NCBI RefSeq assembly: GCF_025146565.1
Contig: NZ_CP102258.1
Coordinates: 3,256,001-3,320,000, forward strand
Source of the DNA: Bacteroides eggerthii
GTDB taxonomy: Bacteria > Bacteroidota > Bacteroidia > Bacteroidales > Bacteroidaceae
Length of the DNA: 64,000 nucleotides
Direction: 5' to 3'
The position numbers were made by a program, and so were the translations under genes. The notes under the pieces are model-generated. The model did not search any database and was not told the DNA's origin. It saw only the letters and a program-made list of their open reading frames with translations. This document shows positions 18,113-25,664 of the stretch, in pieces. Each line of letters begins with the position of its first letter. The stretch's first letter is position 1.

Positions 18113-19377
18113 TACACTGAATCCGGATCATCACTCCCCGGTAGTTTTCCATCACCGGTGGTAGCAGGTACATCCTTTGTTCCCGCCCAACTGCCGGAGT
18201 TCACATTCGTGCTCCCGCCGCCCGTTTCGCCCAGTAGAGTCTGCGAAGAAGCCCAGGGCAGACCGTTTATCGTACTCAGGCCATAGTTGCCGAACAGGAC
18301 ATCCAAATCGGGATTGAGAATCCACTGTCCCGTACTGACAGTGGGGTTGCCACCGCCTGTTTCGCCCGGCACAGTCACATTCTCCCAAGCCCCCACAATC
18401 ACCGTAATCGGAGCTGAAGCGCCTATATCGCCCTGACCGCCCATTACGCTCTCACCCCAAGGCACCACCGTCAGCGTCAGTTGCATGGAGCTGCCTTTCA
18501 TCTTCAGGGTGAACGTATATTGTGTGCCGGGAGCAAATACAAGCGTCGGCGGCATGGCAGCCGTAAACTTTGCGTCAGCCATGTCATTGAACGACACATC
18601 CAGCTCGAAATCGAACTTACCTGCCATGCGGGGCAGCACCACCGCAGCAGCGGAAGTGTTCAGGTCCTTGTCCGGCGGGGAGAAGCTGCCGCCTGCTATG
18701 GTGAGGCCGTCGCTCTGCGCCACTCCCGCAAGGGGAAGTTCTGCATTCAGAGGCGCTGCAACGGGGGCAGCAGTCATATTGGTGAGCCCGGCGGACGCAA
18801 CACGCACCTTCTTTATATTGCCCGCTTTGGGCGACAGCTCGAACACCAGCCTTGTGCAACGGCGAACCAAGTCGTTGAGAGGGACGGAAGGGTTGGATTC
18901 ATCCACCGTTCTACCCGCGGTCAGCGAAGTGGCATAGTCCATGCCATGCCCCACAGATACGGTGTACGGCGGTGCAGTGGTGCTGCCACCACCGCCGGGA
19001 ATACCGCTGCCACCGCCCCCGGAAGCAGTAGCCGTTTCCGGGGTAAGGGCATAGAAATCATAGGAACCGGCACGCAGCAGCAAAGAATGCACAGGCGTCA
19101 GGCTGCCATTGCCCAAAGAGGCTCTGTATGTGCCTTCGCCCATGTATTCATCCGCCTGCAAATCGGGAGATTGTCCTACACGCCGGAAAGCGAGGATACG
19201 CAACGTTGTGTTGTCCGACAAAGGCGAAGAAGCACGCGTGGTGACCTCCATGCCGATGCCCGATGCAGAGAAATGCACTGCAAAACGTTCACGCTCCCTC
19301 AACAAAAGACCGCTTTCCGTACACGAACAAAACAACAAGACTGCCGGCAAGTATTTTATCATCCCTGAATAGTTCAT
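18112..19377 (-). CDS. Fimbrillin-family lipoprotein (minor subunit)
   Basis: A 421-residue lipoprotein with lipobox LLFCSC (Cys19; a start at 19362 would give a shorter signal). An Arg site TTRASSP follows, as in fimbrillins. The middle part reads FYALTPETATASG, DLVRRCTRLVFELSP and the strand TQYTFTLKMKGSSMQLTLTV. After the fimbrillin closing strand 'VPWGE' there is an unusual Gly-rich tail (about 330-421) with a twofold repeat, GETGGGNPTVSTGQW and GETGGGSTNVNSGSW. It lies between the likely major subunit and the tip gene. The minor-subunit or adaptor role is inferred from position. Confidence 0.75.
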   Translation of the reverse strand: MNYSGMIKYLPAVLLFCSCTESGLLLRERERFAVHFSASGIGMEVTTRASSPLSDNTTLRILAFRRVGQSPDLQADEYMGEGTYRASLGNGSLTPVHSLLLRAGSYDFYALTPETATASGGGGSGIPGGGGSTTAPPYTVSVGHGMDYATSLTAGRTVDESNPSVPLNDLVRRCTRLVFELSPKAGNIKKVRVASAGLTNMTAAPVAAPLNAELPLAGVAQSDGLTIAGGSFSPPDKDLNTSAAAVVLPRMAGKFDFELDVSFNDMADAKFTAAMPPTLVFAPGTQYTFTLKMKGSSMQLTLTVVPWGESVMGGQGDIGASAPITVIVGAWENVTVPGETGGGNPTVSTGQWILNPDLDVLFGNYGLSTINGLPWASSQTLLGETGGGSTNVNSGSWAGTKDVPATTGDGKLPGSDDPDSV

Positions 19378-19398
19378 AAAATCAATGGCGTATAAACA

Positions 19399-20403
19399 TT
19401 AAATTTCAACTTCAGGAAGATTTGTGACCGGTACCCAGTCTACAACGGATACGGTAGGAGTGATAGCCGAAGACGAGAACTTTAAAGTGATTTCATACGC
19501 GTGTCCATGAAGAAAACCTGCGGGTGTAGGTGTAGTAGGAACAGGGACATTCACAGTCTGGGTTCCACCGACAGACAATTCAATCTTCAATACCACATTA
19601 CCAGCAGTTTGCGGAGCAAACATGGCATAACCTGCCAGAACTGCGTCCGTAGTCGTGCCTACGCCCAGCGTCAGGGGATAGTTAATGACAGTTGCAGGGG
19701 TGACAGCCGGGTTAGCCTCAATCAAATCCAAGTCAGAATTACCAGTAAAAGTCGGAGCGGCTGCTGTATTGGCTGTCTCTGTCGCCGCAGGCAATGTAAT
19801 CGTACAAGTCTGTTTTTTTTCAGCTATCTTAATGGAGTTCACTGTCCCCCACAATCCCTGCGCAGCAGCATCAGGAGTATAAACCTTTATACTGAACTGG
19901 GTAAGCAAGTGATTGAAAGCAATAGACGGTATATTTGCACCTTTACTTCCCTCGTACAGAACAGTAGCCATCAAATCCGTCTTACCGTCAATTTCACCAA
20001 AATCCACAACTCTTGTACCTTGCGTATAACTAACTCCGGAACGTCTTGGATACCAGCCTATCAACTTGGTTTTCTTTCCGCTTGCCAAATAATATTCGGC
20101 AGGAGCAAACGACAGCGCATCAGCAGCATGCGCTACGGTACCTATCAAAGCAGTAGCCCCGTAGGTAGTGTAGCCAGAACTTCCCTCATCGGCACGCACA
20201 AACGACACATCCAAATCCGTAGTGAAACCGGAATTTATCATCCCTTCCAATACTGCCCTCGTAGAGGGAGACACAGCAGAGGTGATACCCGCACTGACAC
20301 GTATTTCAACATTATCATCCGAAGACAACCCGATTACATCACTCTGTGTACAACTGCTTGCCATAGCTGCTACGGCAACAAGCATAAACATAATTTTCTT
20401 CAT
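19399..20403 (-). CDS. Fimbrillin-family lipoprotein, probable major pilus subunit
   Basis: A 334-residue lipoprotein with lipobox MASSC (Cys18). Arg site SPSTRAVLEG near residue 50 fits the fimbrillin maturation pattern, in which an Arg protease frees the donor-strand groove. Other fimbrillin marks are DLDVSFVRAD, LIGWYPR, FNHLLTQFSIKVYT and the end strand AYEITLKFSSSAITPTVSVVDW. Size and position (first fimbrillin after the anchor-like genes) suggest the main shaft subunit. A 110-bp palindromic array lies in the 236-bp gap between it and the DUF5119 gene. Confidence 0.8.
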   Translation of the reverse strand: MKKIMFMLVAVAAMASSCTQSDVIGLSSDDNVEIRVSAGITSAVSPSTRAVLEGMINSGFTTDLDVSFVRADEGSSGYTTYGATALIGTVAHAADALSFAPAEYYLASGKKTKLIGWYPRRSGVSYTQGTRVVDFGEIDGKTDLMATVLYEGSKGANIPSIAFNHLLTQFSIKVYTPDAAAQGLWGTVNSIKIAEKKQTCTITLPAATETANTAAAPTFTGNSDLDLIEANPAVTPATVINYPLTLGVGTTTDAVLAGYAMFAPQTAGNVVLKIELSVGGTQTVNVPVPTTPTPAGFLHGHAYEITLKFSSSAITPTVSVVDWVPVTNLPEVEI

Positions 20404-20478
20404 ACTAAACTTACTTCTTTTTCTAAATTAATATTAAATAAATGCTACTAAAAATATTTCTATGATTCATTCTGTCCA

Positions 20479-20588
20479 TTTATCCGGAATAAACCGTCGG
20501 TTTATTGGTAATAAACCACAAGTTTATTAGGATTAAACTGCCAGTTTATTAGGAATAAATTACAGGTTTATTTAGGGTAAACTGAAAT
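20479..20588. repeat. Array 1: five 22-bp palindromic tandem units
   Basis: Five contiguous units begin at 20479, 20501, 20523, 20545 and 20567, each exactly 22 bp. Each starts TTTAT and carries (A/T)TAAA about ten bases later. The best dyads are GGTTTATT-GGT-AATAAACC at the second unit and AATAAACC-GTC-GGTTTATT across the first junction. The array fills the gap between the DUF5119 gene and the main fimbrillin. It has no spacers and no coding potential. Confidence 0.9.
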
Positions 20589-20639
20589 AAACTCATAACA
20601 TCCTGATTGACAAAAGAATATGAAAGGATTACCATCTAA

Positions 20640-21575
20640 TTATTTTATGATTATTATCTCTCTGTTTCCTTCCTTCCAACCCTGCACAACAGCCGTAAGG
20701 TTCATATCGAGCAGGTTCACGCTTACATCTATCTCTATCGTCTTGTCGATAGGGATTTCACCCCCGTAGGAATCGATGATTTCGGAGACAGGCTTGTTCA
20801 TGTTCACCGTCGTGCTGTACACCTCACCGGAGGAGTTATGCACAGCAAGATTCAGGCGGGAGTCGTAGGCCGTTTCATTTCCGTTCCCCTCCTCCTTTTG
20901 GGGATTGAGAAGGCCGAGCAGGCGGATATCGGCGGAAGCGGTGTAGGAAGGAGAACCCGTATTCCGGGTCTGCACCAGCGTGGCGGTATATTGCGCCACT
21001 GTTTCGGGAGCCGTCCTGATGCTCTGCTCCGGAGGATCGCCCGAAAGCAGGAAGAGCGAGGGATAGACGCCGTTCAGCGTGCCGTTCAGCACCGTTGCGC
21101 CCTCCACACCCGTCACCCGGAAGCGGAGGACAACCTGTTTCACAAGGCGGAGGGGAACGGGCGTGTAGCGGACATCACCGCGTGAGGTGACCTCCACCTC
21201 CTCCACGCTCCAACTGTACACGTTGCCCGGCTGCGCCTCGGAGGAGAGGCGGACTTCCGCAAGAAGCCTGTTGTCCAGCCCCGTAAAGGTGACGCCTTGA
21301 GCATCGGTGTTGTAGGCAAGGCAACTGTAACGGCCCTCAGGAAGGACAACCGAGAAGGAATCGACGGATGCCTCCGCAACGGCGCCTTCCACCGGAGCCG
21401 GCTTGTTGTCCGCACCATAGAAGCGGTAACCGGCGGAAGAGGGACGGTTCAGCCCGGCCCAGACGGGGGCTATCTCCACCCGGCCGCTGGCAGCGCGATG
21501 GTCCAGCTCCCTTTCGGTGCAGCCCGCAAAGGCGGCCGCAGAAACAAGCAGCAGGACAAGACATGGCATTCTCAT
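20640..21575 (-). CDS. DUF5119 lipoprotein, FimB/Mfa2-like anchor candidate
   Basis: A 311-residue lipoprotein with lipobox AFAGC (Cys19). It resembles the DUF5119 family by the segments YRFYGADNKPAPVEG, FSVVLPEGRYSCLAYNT and LRLVKQVVLRFRVTGVEG. The end reads IDVSVNLLDMNLTAVVQGW. This family recurs next to DUF3575 proteins in Bacteroides fimbrial operons, in the position taken by Mfa2/FimB anchors in Porphyromonas. It overlaps the upstream gene by four bases (ATGA), indicating translational coupling. The anchor function is inferred from context and general resemblance. Confidence 0.75.
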   Translation of the reverse strand: MRMPCLVLLLVSAAAFAGCTERELDHRAASGRVEIAPVWAGLNRPSSAGYRFYGADNKPAPVEGAVAEASVDSFSVVLPEGRYSCLAYNTDAQGVTFTGLDNRLLAEVRLSSEAQPGNVYSWSVEEVEVTSRGDVRYTPVPLRLVKQVVLRFRVTGVEGATVLNGTLNGVYPSLFLLSGDPPEQSIRTAPETVAQYTATLVQTRNTGSPSYTASADIRLLGLLNPQKEEGNGNETAYDSRLNLAVHNSSGEVYSTTVNMNKPVSEIIDSYGGEIPIDKTIEIDVSVNLLDMNLTAVVQGWKEGNREIIIIK

Positions 21576-23086
21576 TTTCCACCTCCTTTCGCACTGCGCC
21601 CGAAACGGTAGCCGATGCTGATGTCCACACCCGTCAGGCCGAAACGGTTCTTGCGGAAGTTACGGTTGAAATAATGATAGGGAAGCTCCACGTCGTATGT
21701 GTTGACATCCGAACTGCGGAAGCCGCCGCGAAGCCCCAGATCAATGCCCCAGCGGCCACTCAGGCGGAAGTGGCAGCCGGCGGAAACGCCGCCTTCAAGA
21801 TAGGTGCCCGTACAGTTGCCCGTACCGGAGGAAAGGCGGCTGTCGGAGGTGCTGCGGTTGTCGAAATCGCCGGACTGGCCGTAGACGCCCACGTAGAAAA
21901 GGTGGTAGACGCCGCCCGAACGCAGCCAGAAACGCGGCTCAAGGCGGTAAGCGGATATGCCCCAATAGGACCCGTTGCCGTAGGACCAGTCGGCATACGC
22001 GGCGGAAGCAACGGCAGACCAGCGCCCGGCAAAGAAGAACTCGGCGGAAAGGTTGGGAGTGAAAGAGGTATGGGAGAAACCGGGGGTCATGCCCGAAAGG
22101 GCGTAAAGGTTGGTCTTGATGGAGAACAGGGGAACGGCAAGGTTGCGCCGCTGCTCCGCCCGACGGAGTTGTTCGGCACGTTCTTCCGCCAGACGCAGCT
22201 GCTCGGCACGCAGGCGTTCCTGTTCGGCTTCGGCGGCGCGCTGCTCCGCCAGGCGGAGTTGTTCGGCATGTTCTTCCGCCAGACGCAGCTGCTCGGCGCG
22301 TTGCCGACTTTCGGCTGCCAGGCGGCGGAGTTCGGCAAGGCGTTCCTGCTCGGCGGCGGCCACTGCACGCTCATGCGCAAGGATCTCCTGCAACTCGGAA
22401 GCGCTAAGTTTGCGCCGGTAGCGCTCCTCGATGATGCGGTGGAGGTCGTATTCCACCAGTATCTCAACCCGGCGGAGCAAGGGGAAGAGCTCGGAAAGCA
22501 TGAAGTTATAGGGAACTCCGCCATGCAAGGCCATCAGCTTCCTTTCGCGGCCGTCGAAGATACCGGTATTGTCGATGATTTCCAGCACTTCCCGGCGGCT
22601 GGGAAGCGATGCGCAGGAATCGGCAAGGGAACGGAGCCTCTCCCAGTCCTCGCCAACGTAGGATGTCCTCACAGGGTAGCGCCTCGAAAGGCCGAATACC
22701 GAATCAAGGTAGTTCCTGAAACCGTTGGCGCGACGGCGGGCAAGACGTTCGTTGTGGGCGTAGCTGCCCTCTATGGAGCAGTAGCCCGTCAGGGTGATCT
22801 CACGCACATAAATCAGACTGTCGGAAAGTGAGGTACGGATGAAGCGGGCAAGGCGGGCAAGTTCGGAGGAGTTGTTGCCGTAGGTACTCTCCACACGCCA
22901 GCCGCCCTGAGGATAGGACAGGTAGCAGTTCAGGCGTGTGGAGCCCTCGTTGATCACGCGGAGGTAGGTAGAATCACGATACAGCGTATCGGGGCCCGGC
23001 AGAGTGCCGGGCAAGGCCGCCACGCCATGAAGATAGCCCGGAAAGGCAAGGATCGCAGGCAGTAGCAGCAGAGCTTTTATTCCCAT
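21572..23086 (-). CDS. OmpA-like / DUF3575 outer-membrane protein with coiled-coil linker
   Basis: A protein of about 504 residues from the start at 23086 (ATGGGAATAAAAGC), which opens a clean signal peptide; an upstream in-frame ATG at 23146 precedes no such peptide. The N-terminal half is OmpA-like (GYCSIEGSYAHNERLARRRA, about residues 95-115). A repetitive Glu/Arg/Ala/Leu coiled coil of about 90 residues follows, built from AEQLRLAEE/AEQLRLAEQ words. The C-terminal third is a DUF3575-type barrel: LFSIKTNLYALSGMTPGFS, FRLSGRWGIDLGLRGG and VDISIGYRFG. In Bacteroides this protein heads fimbrial operons. Attachment of the pilus base to peptidoglycan or the outer membrane is inferred. Confidence 0.8.
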   Translation of the reverse strand: MGIKALLLLPAILAFPGYLHGVAALPGTLPGPDTLYRDSTYLRVINEGSTRLNCYLSYPQGGWRVESTYGNNSSELARLARFIRTSLSDSLIYVREITLTGYCSIEGSYAHNERLARRRANGFRNYLDSVFGLSRRYPVRTSYVGEDWERLRSLADSCASLPSRREVLEIIDNTGIFDGRERKLMALHGGVPYNFMLSELFPLLRRVEILVEYDLHRIIEERYRRKLSASELQEILAHERAVAAAEQERLAELRRLAAESRQRAEQLRLAEEHAEQLRLAEQRAAEAEQERLRAEQLRLAEERAEQLRRAEQRRNLAVPLFSIKTNLYALSGMTPGFSHTSFTPNLSAEFFFAGRWSAVASAAYADWSYGNGSYWGISAYRLEPRFWLRSGGVYHLFYVGVYGQSGDFDNRSTSDSRLSSGTGNCTGTYLEGGVSAGCHFRLSGRWGIDLGLRGGFRSSDVNTYDVELPYHYFNRNFRKNRFGLTGVDISIGYRFGRSAKGGGK

Positions 23087-23274
23087 ATGGTTTGATTGTT
23101 TAAAAGATTCACATTCAAAGCCCCGACGGACGGGGCAGACGAACACGCAGTGACAGCACCGGAGCCACGCTCACCGTCCCTGCCGCAGGAGTAAACCAGA
23201 GCGGCGAACAGCATTGCATACAACTCGCATGCAAGGAAAATGGCAAACAACTGAAGGGTTCTCTTATACTTCAT
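23077..23274 (-). CDS. Small single-span membrane protein (tentative)
   Basis: A 65-residue frame with a hydrophobic segment at about residues 8-29 and a Gly/Ser-rich tail. It fills the gap between the Rrf2-like gene and the OmpA/DUF3575 gene and overlaps the start of the latter by 10 bp, which would be consistent with an operon member. No family is recognised. The alternative is that this is a non-coding leader of the next gene. Confidence 0.35.
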   Translation of the reverse strand: MKYKRTLQLFAIFLACELYAMLFAALVYSCGRDGERGSGAVTACSSAPSVGALNVNLLNNQTIWE

Positions 23275-23298
23275 AAATGCGGGGGTTGGGGTTATCTG

Positions 23299-23676
23299 TC
23301 AAAGGGACGACAGGCTGACACCGTCAAGCAGCGTGCGGAGCATATGGTTAATGACACCGAGCCTCGAAGCGCCCGAAACGTAGCCGAAACGCCGGTGGAT
23401 ATGCTCCTCCGAAGCGTCCGGGGAAACCGGAAAGACACCCTCGCCGATAGCAAGCAGCAGGTCGTAGAGAGAGAGCGAGGAGAAGCTCCTGCACAATTCA
23501 TAGGAACCCGGAGAAGAGGGATTGCCGCCCGGAAGAAGGCGGATCAGGCCGCAATCTTCCAAATCACGCAACATCCGCACCGGAACAGAAGGGGAGGCAT
23601 CCGGGCTGGAATGCGGGACACAGTAGGCAACCGCCCGGAGGGCGGCGATGGCAGCTTGCGTTTTGTCTGTCAACAT
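23299..23676 (-). CDS. Rrf2-like small winged-helix protein
   Basis: A 125-residue cytoplasmic protein. The start MLTDKTQAAIAALRAVAYC, then LRDLEDCGLIRLLPGG...YELCRS and LYDLLLAIGEGVFP follow the Rrf2 pattern: N-terminal helix, 'L..AGLI....G..GGYRL.R', then 'I.L.DI..AI'. The typical recognition helix region is shortened, so DNA binding is uncertain. It is the first gene of the fimbrial operon and lies 28 bp from the left inverted repeat of the invertible segment. It would therefore be switched with the operon, and could feed back on it. Function is inferred. Confidence 0.5.
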   Translation of the reverse strand: MLTDKTQAAIAALRAVAYCVPHSSPDASPSVPVRMLRDLEDCGLIRLLPGGNPSSPGSYELCRSFSSLSLYDLLLAIGEGVFPVSPDASEEHIHRRFGYVSGASRLGVINHMLRTLLDGVSLSSL

Positions 23677-23703
23677 TGTAGGTTATTATATTAAGGAAAA
23701 TTC

Positions 23704-23724
23704 CATTACTTCATAAGTAACGGA
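23704..23724 (+). repeat. Left inverted repeat of the invertible promoter segment
   Basis: A 21-bp site whose core TTACTTCATAAGTAA is itself a dyad with a 3-bp centre. It matches the reverse complement of 23993-24013 at 20 of 21 positions (the mismatch is at the second base). Confidence 0.85.
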
Positions 23725-23992
23725 AGTAAACACGCGGGAAGAAAGACGGGAAGAGGAAAGCACAAGGCGGTACAGTAACTTATGTGTATATAATATGCCA
23801 TTATATGCACGATATTCTCTCATCTTTCACTCAGGGAAAGGTGAAGGAAAGCTATGTCCCAAAAGCTCCATAATGAAGGAAAAAAAAGCTGAGTTCCGGC
23901 TTATCACACAAAATACATAGCAAAAGTGGAGAAAAAAGGAGATTTTATTTGGTTTTTCAAGTATTACGTATATATTTGCAGCGAAATATCAA
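23725..23992. other. Candidate invertible promoter segment of the fimbrial operon
   Basis: 268 bp between the two 21-bp inverted repeats, non-coding, placed between the 5' end of the fimbrial operon and the 3' end of a tyrosine recombinase. It contains a single consensus Bacteroides promoter (23948-23978) directed to the right. No TAnnTTTG on the minus strand was found in the segment. Inversion would put the -7 element at about 23739-23746, reading into the Rrf2-like gene with a leader of roughly 55 nt. As given, the operon has no visible promoter from this segment (OFF). Confidence 0.8.
23948..23978 (+). promoter_or_regulatory. Promoter inside the invertible segment
   Basis: TTTG at 23948-23951 and TATATTTG at 23971-23978 with 19 bp between, a full match to the Bacteroides -33/-7 consensus. 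In this orientation it fires towards 24.1 kb, antisense to the recombinase gene. Confidence 0.75.
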
Positions 23993-24013
23993 TCCGTTAC
24001 TTATGAAGTAACG
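23993..24013 (-). repeat. Right inverted repeat of the invertible promoter segment
   Basis: Partner of 23704-23724 in opposite orientation (20 of 21 bases). Its core GTTACTTATGAAGTAAC is a perfect 7-bp dyad around a 3-bp centre, the form expected of a tyrosine-recombinase crossover site. Confidence 0.85.
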
Positions 24014-24064
24014 TCCGCATAGAGTGCTGAATTACAGAAAGATAGCATTTACATAACCGGAGAA

Positions 24065-25162
24065 CTACTTCCCGAAGATATAATCTATTATTACCTTATT
24101 CGCTCTTTTGATTTCATCATCCTCAAAACGTTTCAGGTAGCCCTCCGTAGTGGAAACGGACGCATGGCCCAATGCTTCCGAGATCACTGCAACAGGAATC
24201 CCGCGTGACTTGGCAATAGTGGCCCACGTGTGACGCGCTGTATAGGAAGAAACCTTATTGCCCAGCCTGCAGAGCCGCGAAAGCTGCCCCAGACGCAAAT
24301 TGAGCAGGCGCAGGGCATGCTGGTAGTCCAGATATGCAGCCTTGCCCAAAAGCCGACCGTTGAGAATGTCAAGCAGGTAGGGAGAGGAAGGGTCCTTGCT
24401 CGCATAAAGCCGGAGAAGTTTCATGGCGGCCGGATCGACAGCAATAAGAAGGGGCGCGCCTGTCTTATGGCGGCGGACGGTCAGGTAGCCGTCCTGCAAA
24501 TCAACCTTGCGAAGGTTGGCAAGGTCGACGAAGGGCATGCCATGAAAACGGAGCATAAGCTCCAGACAGGCGCGCGCCCAGTTGAGGTCGCGGGAGGAGC
24601 AGCGGGAAGCGGAAACGGGTTCCGTAGCTTCTGCTGCGTCGGTACTCTCAGTTGCAGCCGCAGCCTGATCCTGATCATCATCCGCAGCCGTTGATGTAAC
24701 CGCAGCCCGATCCGCAGCCCGATCCGCAGCCTGATCCGCAGCCGTTGATGTAACCGCAGTTCTAACTTCATCCGCAGTTTCAGCCGCGCCTTTCACCAGC
24801 ACCAAGCGGATCTCCTCTTTCTTCAAGGCCCGCCGGTGATTGACATGACGCCCCGTAAACACGTTCTTGAACTGACGGGGGATATAAGGGGCAAGCCCCA
24901 AATCCACAGCCCGGTTGTACACCGCACGAAGCATGCGCATGTACGTGGAAATCGTGTTCCAAAGCAATGCCTGACGCAACAAATGCTCCTGATAGTTGTG
25001 CAGCCACACAGGGCTGAGGTCTTCAATCCGCAACGAGGTGCCTCCGTAACCCATTGCAGACTTCAAGGCACAATGATACACATGCGCAGTGCTGTAACGG
25101 CCCTGCAACTCCATATCCGTAATGACGGATAACATAAAACCATAAAGTCCATTCTTGTCCAT
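24065..25162 (-). CDS. Tyrosine-type DNA invertase (fimbrial promoter switch)
   Basis: A 365-residue tyrosine recombinase. It has an N-terminal SAM-like core-binding domain (about 1-105), a low-complexity Ala/Asp/Thr insert (about 128-180) and a C-terminal catalytic domain. The catalytic domain has YTARHTWATIAK (second Arg and His), LGHASVSTTEGYLKRF (His and nucleophile Tyr) and, at the first-Arg position, LRFHGMPFVDLANLRKVDL. There many integrases read RGM, but here the residue before GM is His. The 'FHG.PFVDL' form is, as I recall, common in Bacteroides DNA invertases next to fimbrial loci. The stop codon lies 52 bp from the right inverted repeat, so the promoter segment is its obvious substrate. 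Confidence 0.88.
   Translation of the reverse strand: MDKNGLYGFMLSVITDMELQGRYSTAHVYHCALKSAMGYGGTSLRIEDLSPVWLHNYQEHLLRQALLWNTISTYMRMLRAVYNRAVDLGLAPYIPRQFKNVFTGRHVNHRRALKKEEIRLVLVKGAAETADEVRTAVTSTAADQAADRAADRAAVTSTAADDDQDQAAAATESTDAAEATEPVSASRCSSRDLNWARACLELMLRFHGMPFVDLANLRKVDLQDGYLTVRRHKTGAPLLIAVDPAAMKLLRLYASKDPSSPYLLDILNGRLLGKAAYLDYQHALRLLNLRLGQLSRLCRLGNKVSSYTARHTWATIAKSRGIPVAVISEALGHASVSTTEGYLKRFEDDEIKRANKVIIDYIFGK
24681..24765. repeat. In-frame repeats inside the invertase gene
   Basis: A 12-bp word (CCGATCCGCAGC with variants) occurs about four times between two copies of CCGCAGCCGTTGATGTAACC, at about 24682 and 24737. All units are multiples of three and encode the TSTAADQAADRAADRA-type insert. 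Slippage would change insert length without breaking the frame. Confidence 0.8.
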
Positions 25163-25664
25163 AGTTCTTTGATTATTACATTATAATTAAATTGCTGACA
25201 TCCAGCCAACAACGAACATGATACAATCTTTAATTACATACGATTACAATTACGCTTTACATGGAACAAACACGCCCATGAACGCGCCATAAAGTTAACG
25301 CAACGCAACCGTTTTTAGTGCATTTTGGACGAACTAACTGCTACCCTATCTCAAGTATTTTCTTGGCACAAAACCGTAAACCTCCCCCTTACCCTCCTCT
25401 GTTTCCGACAAATAATAGTGAAGTTTTCCTGCTATACTGATTTAGGTACTGGGAATATTGGTTAGTAACAAATGGAAATATTGAAAAGTAACAAAAAAAG
25501 CGAAGTTTTTCACTTCGCTTTTATATTATGATTGCACCCGAAAACCTACGGGCTGCTTTTATTCTATCAAGTTCGTTTTCAGATTCGGCAATCAGGCTTA
25601 TGCATCACTTCCGCTCCTCATCATAGGCAAAATTATTTTGCCGGGTCAAAGTCAGCCACCGGAC
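25163..25664. other. Intergenic region between invertase and nitronate monooxygenase-like gene
   Basis: About 500 bp without a credible gene. It contains one clear hairpin (25494-25523, listed separately) and AT-rich sequence. No tRNA, IS end or further copy of the 21-bp inverted repeat was found by eye. Confidence 0.6.
25494..25523 (-). terminator. Terminator hairpin 3' of the nitronate monooxygenase-like gene
   Basis: AAAAGCGAAG pairs with CTTCGCTTTT around the loop TTTTTCA. Read on the minus strand it is followed by a long T-tract, a classic intrinsic terminator. Confidence 0.75.

Noticed and set aside
18481..19368. Plus-strand frame (295 codons) opposite the minor fimbrillin
   Set aside because: It is rich in Arg, His and Cys with no domain, while the minus strand carries a lipoprotein signal and fimbrillin features.
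20479..20588. CRISPR array
   Set aside because: The 22-bp units are contiguous with no unique spacers and there are no cas genes; the same applies to 31164-31273.
21368..22831. Long plus-strand open frame (487 codons) opposite the OmpA/DUF3575 gene
   Set aside because: The minus-strand reading has a signal peptide, OmpA-like and DUF3575 features and operon overlaps; the plus frame is a low-complexity shadow of the coiled-coil region in GC-rich DNA.
24065..25162. Integrase of an integrative element or prophage
   Set aside because: No att-like tRNA, phage or conjugation gene is nearby, while an inverted-repeat promoter segment lies 52 bp away, so an invertase role fits better.
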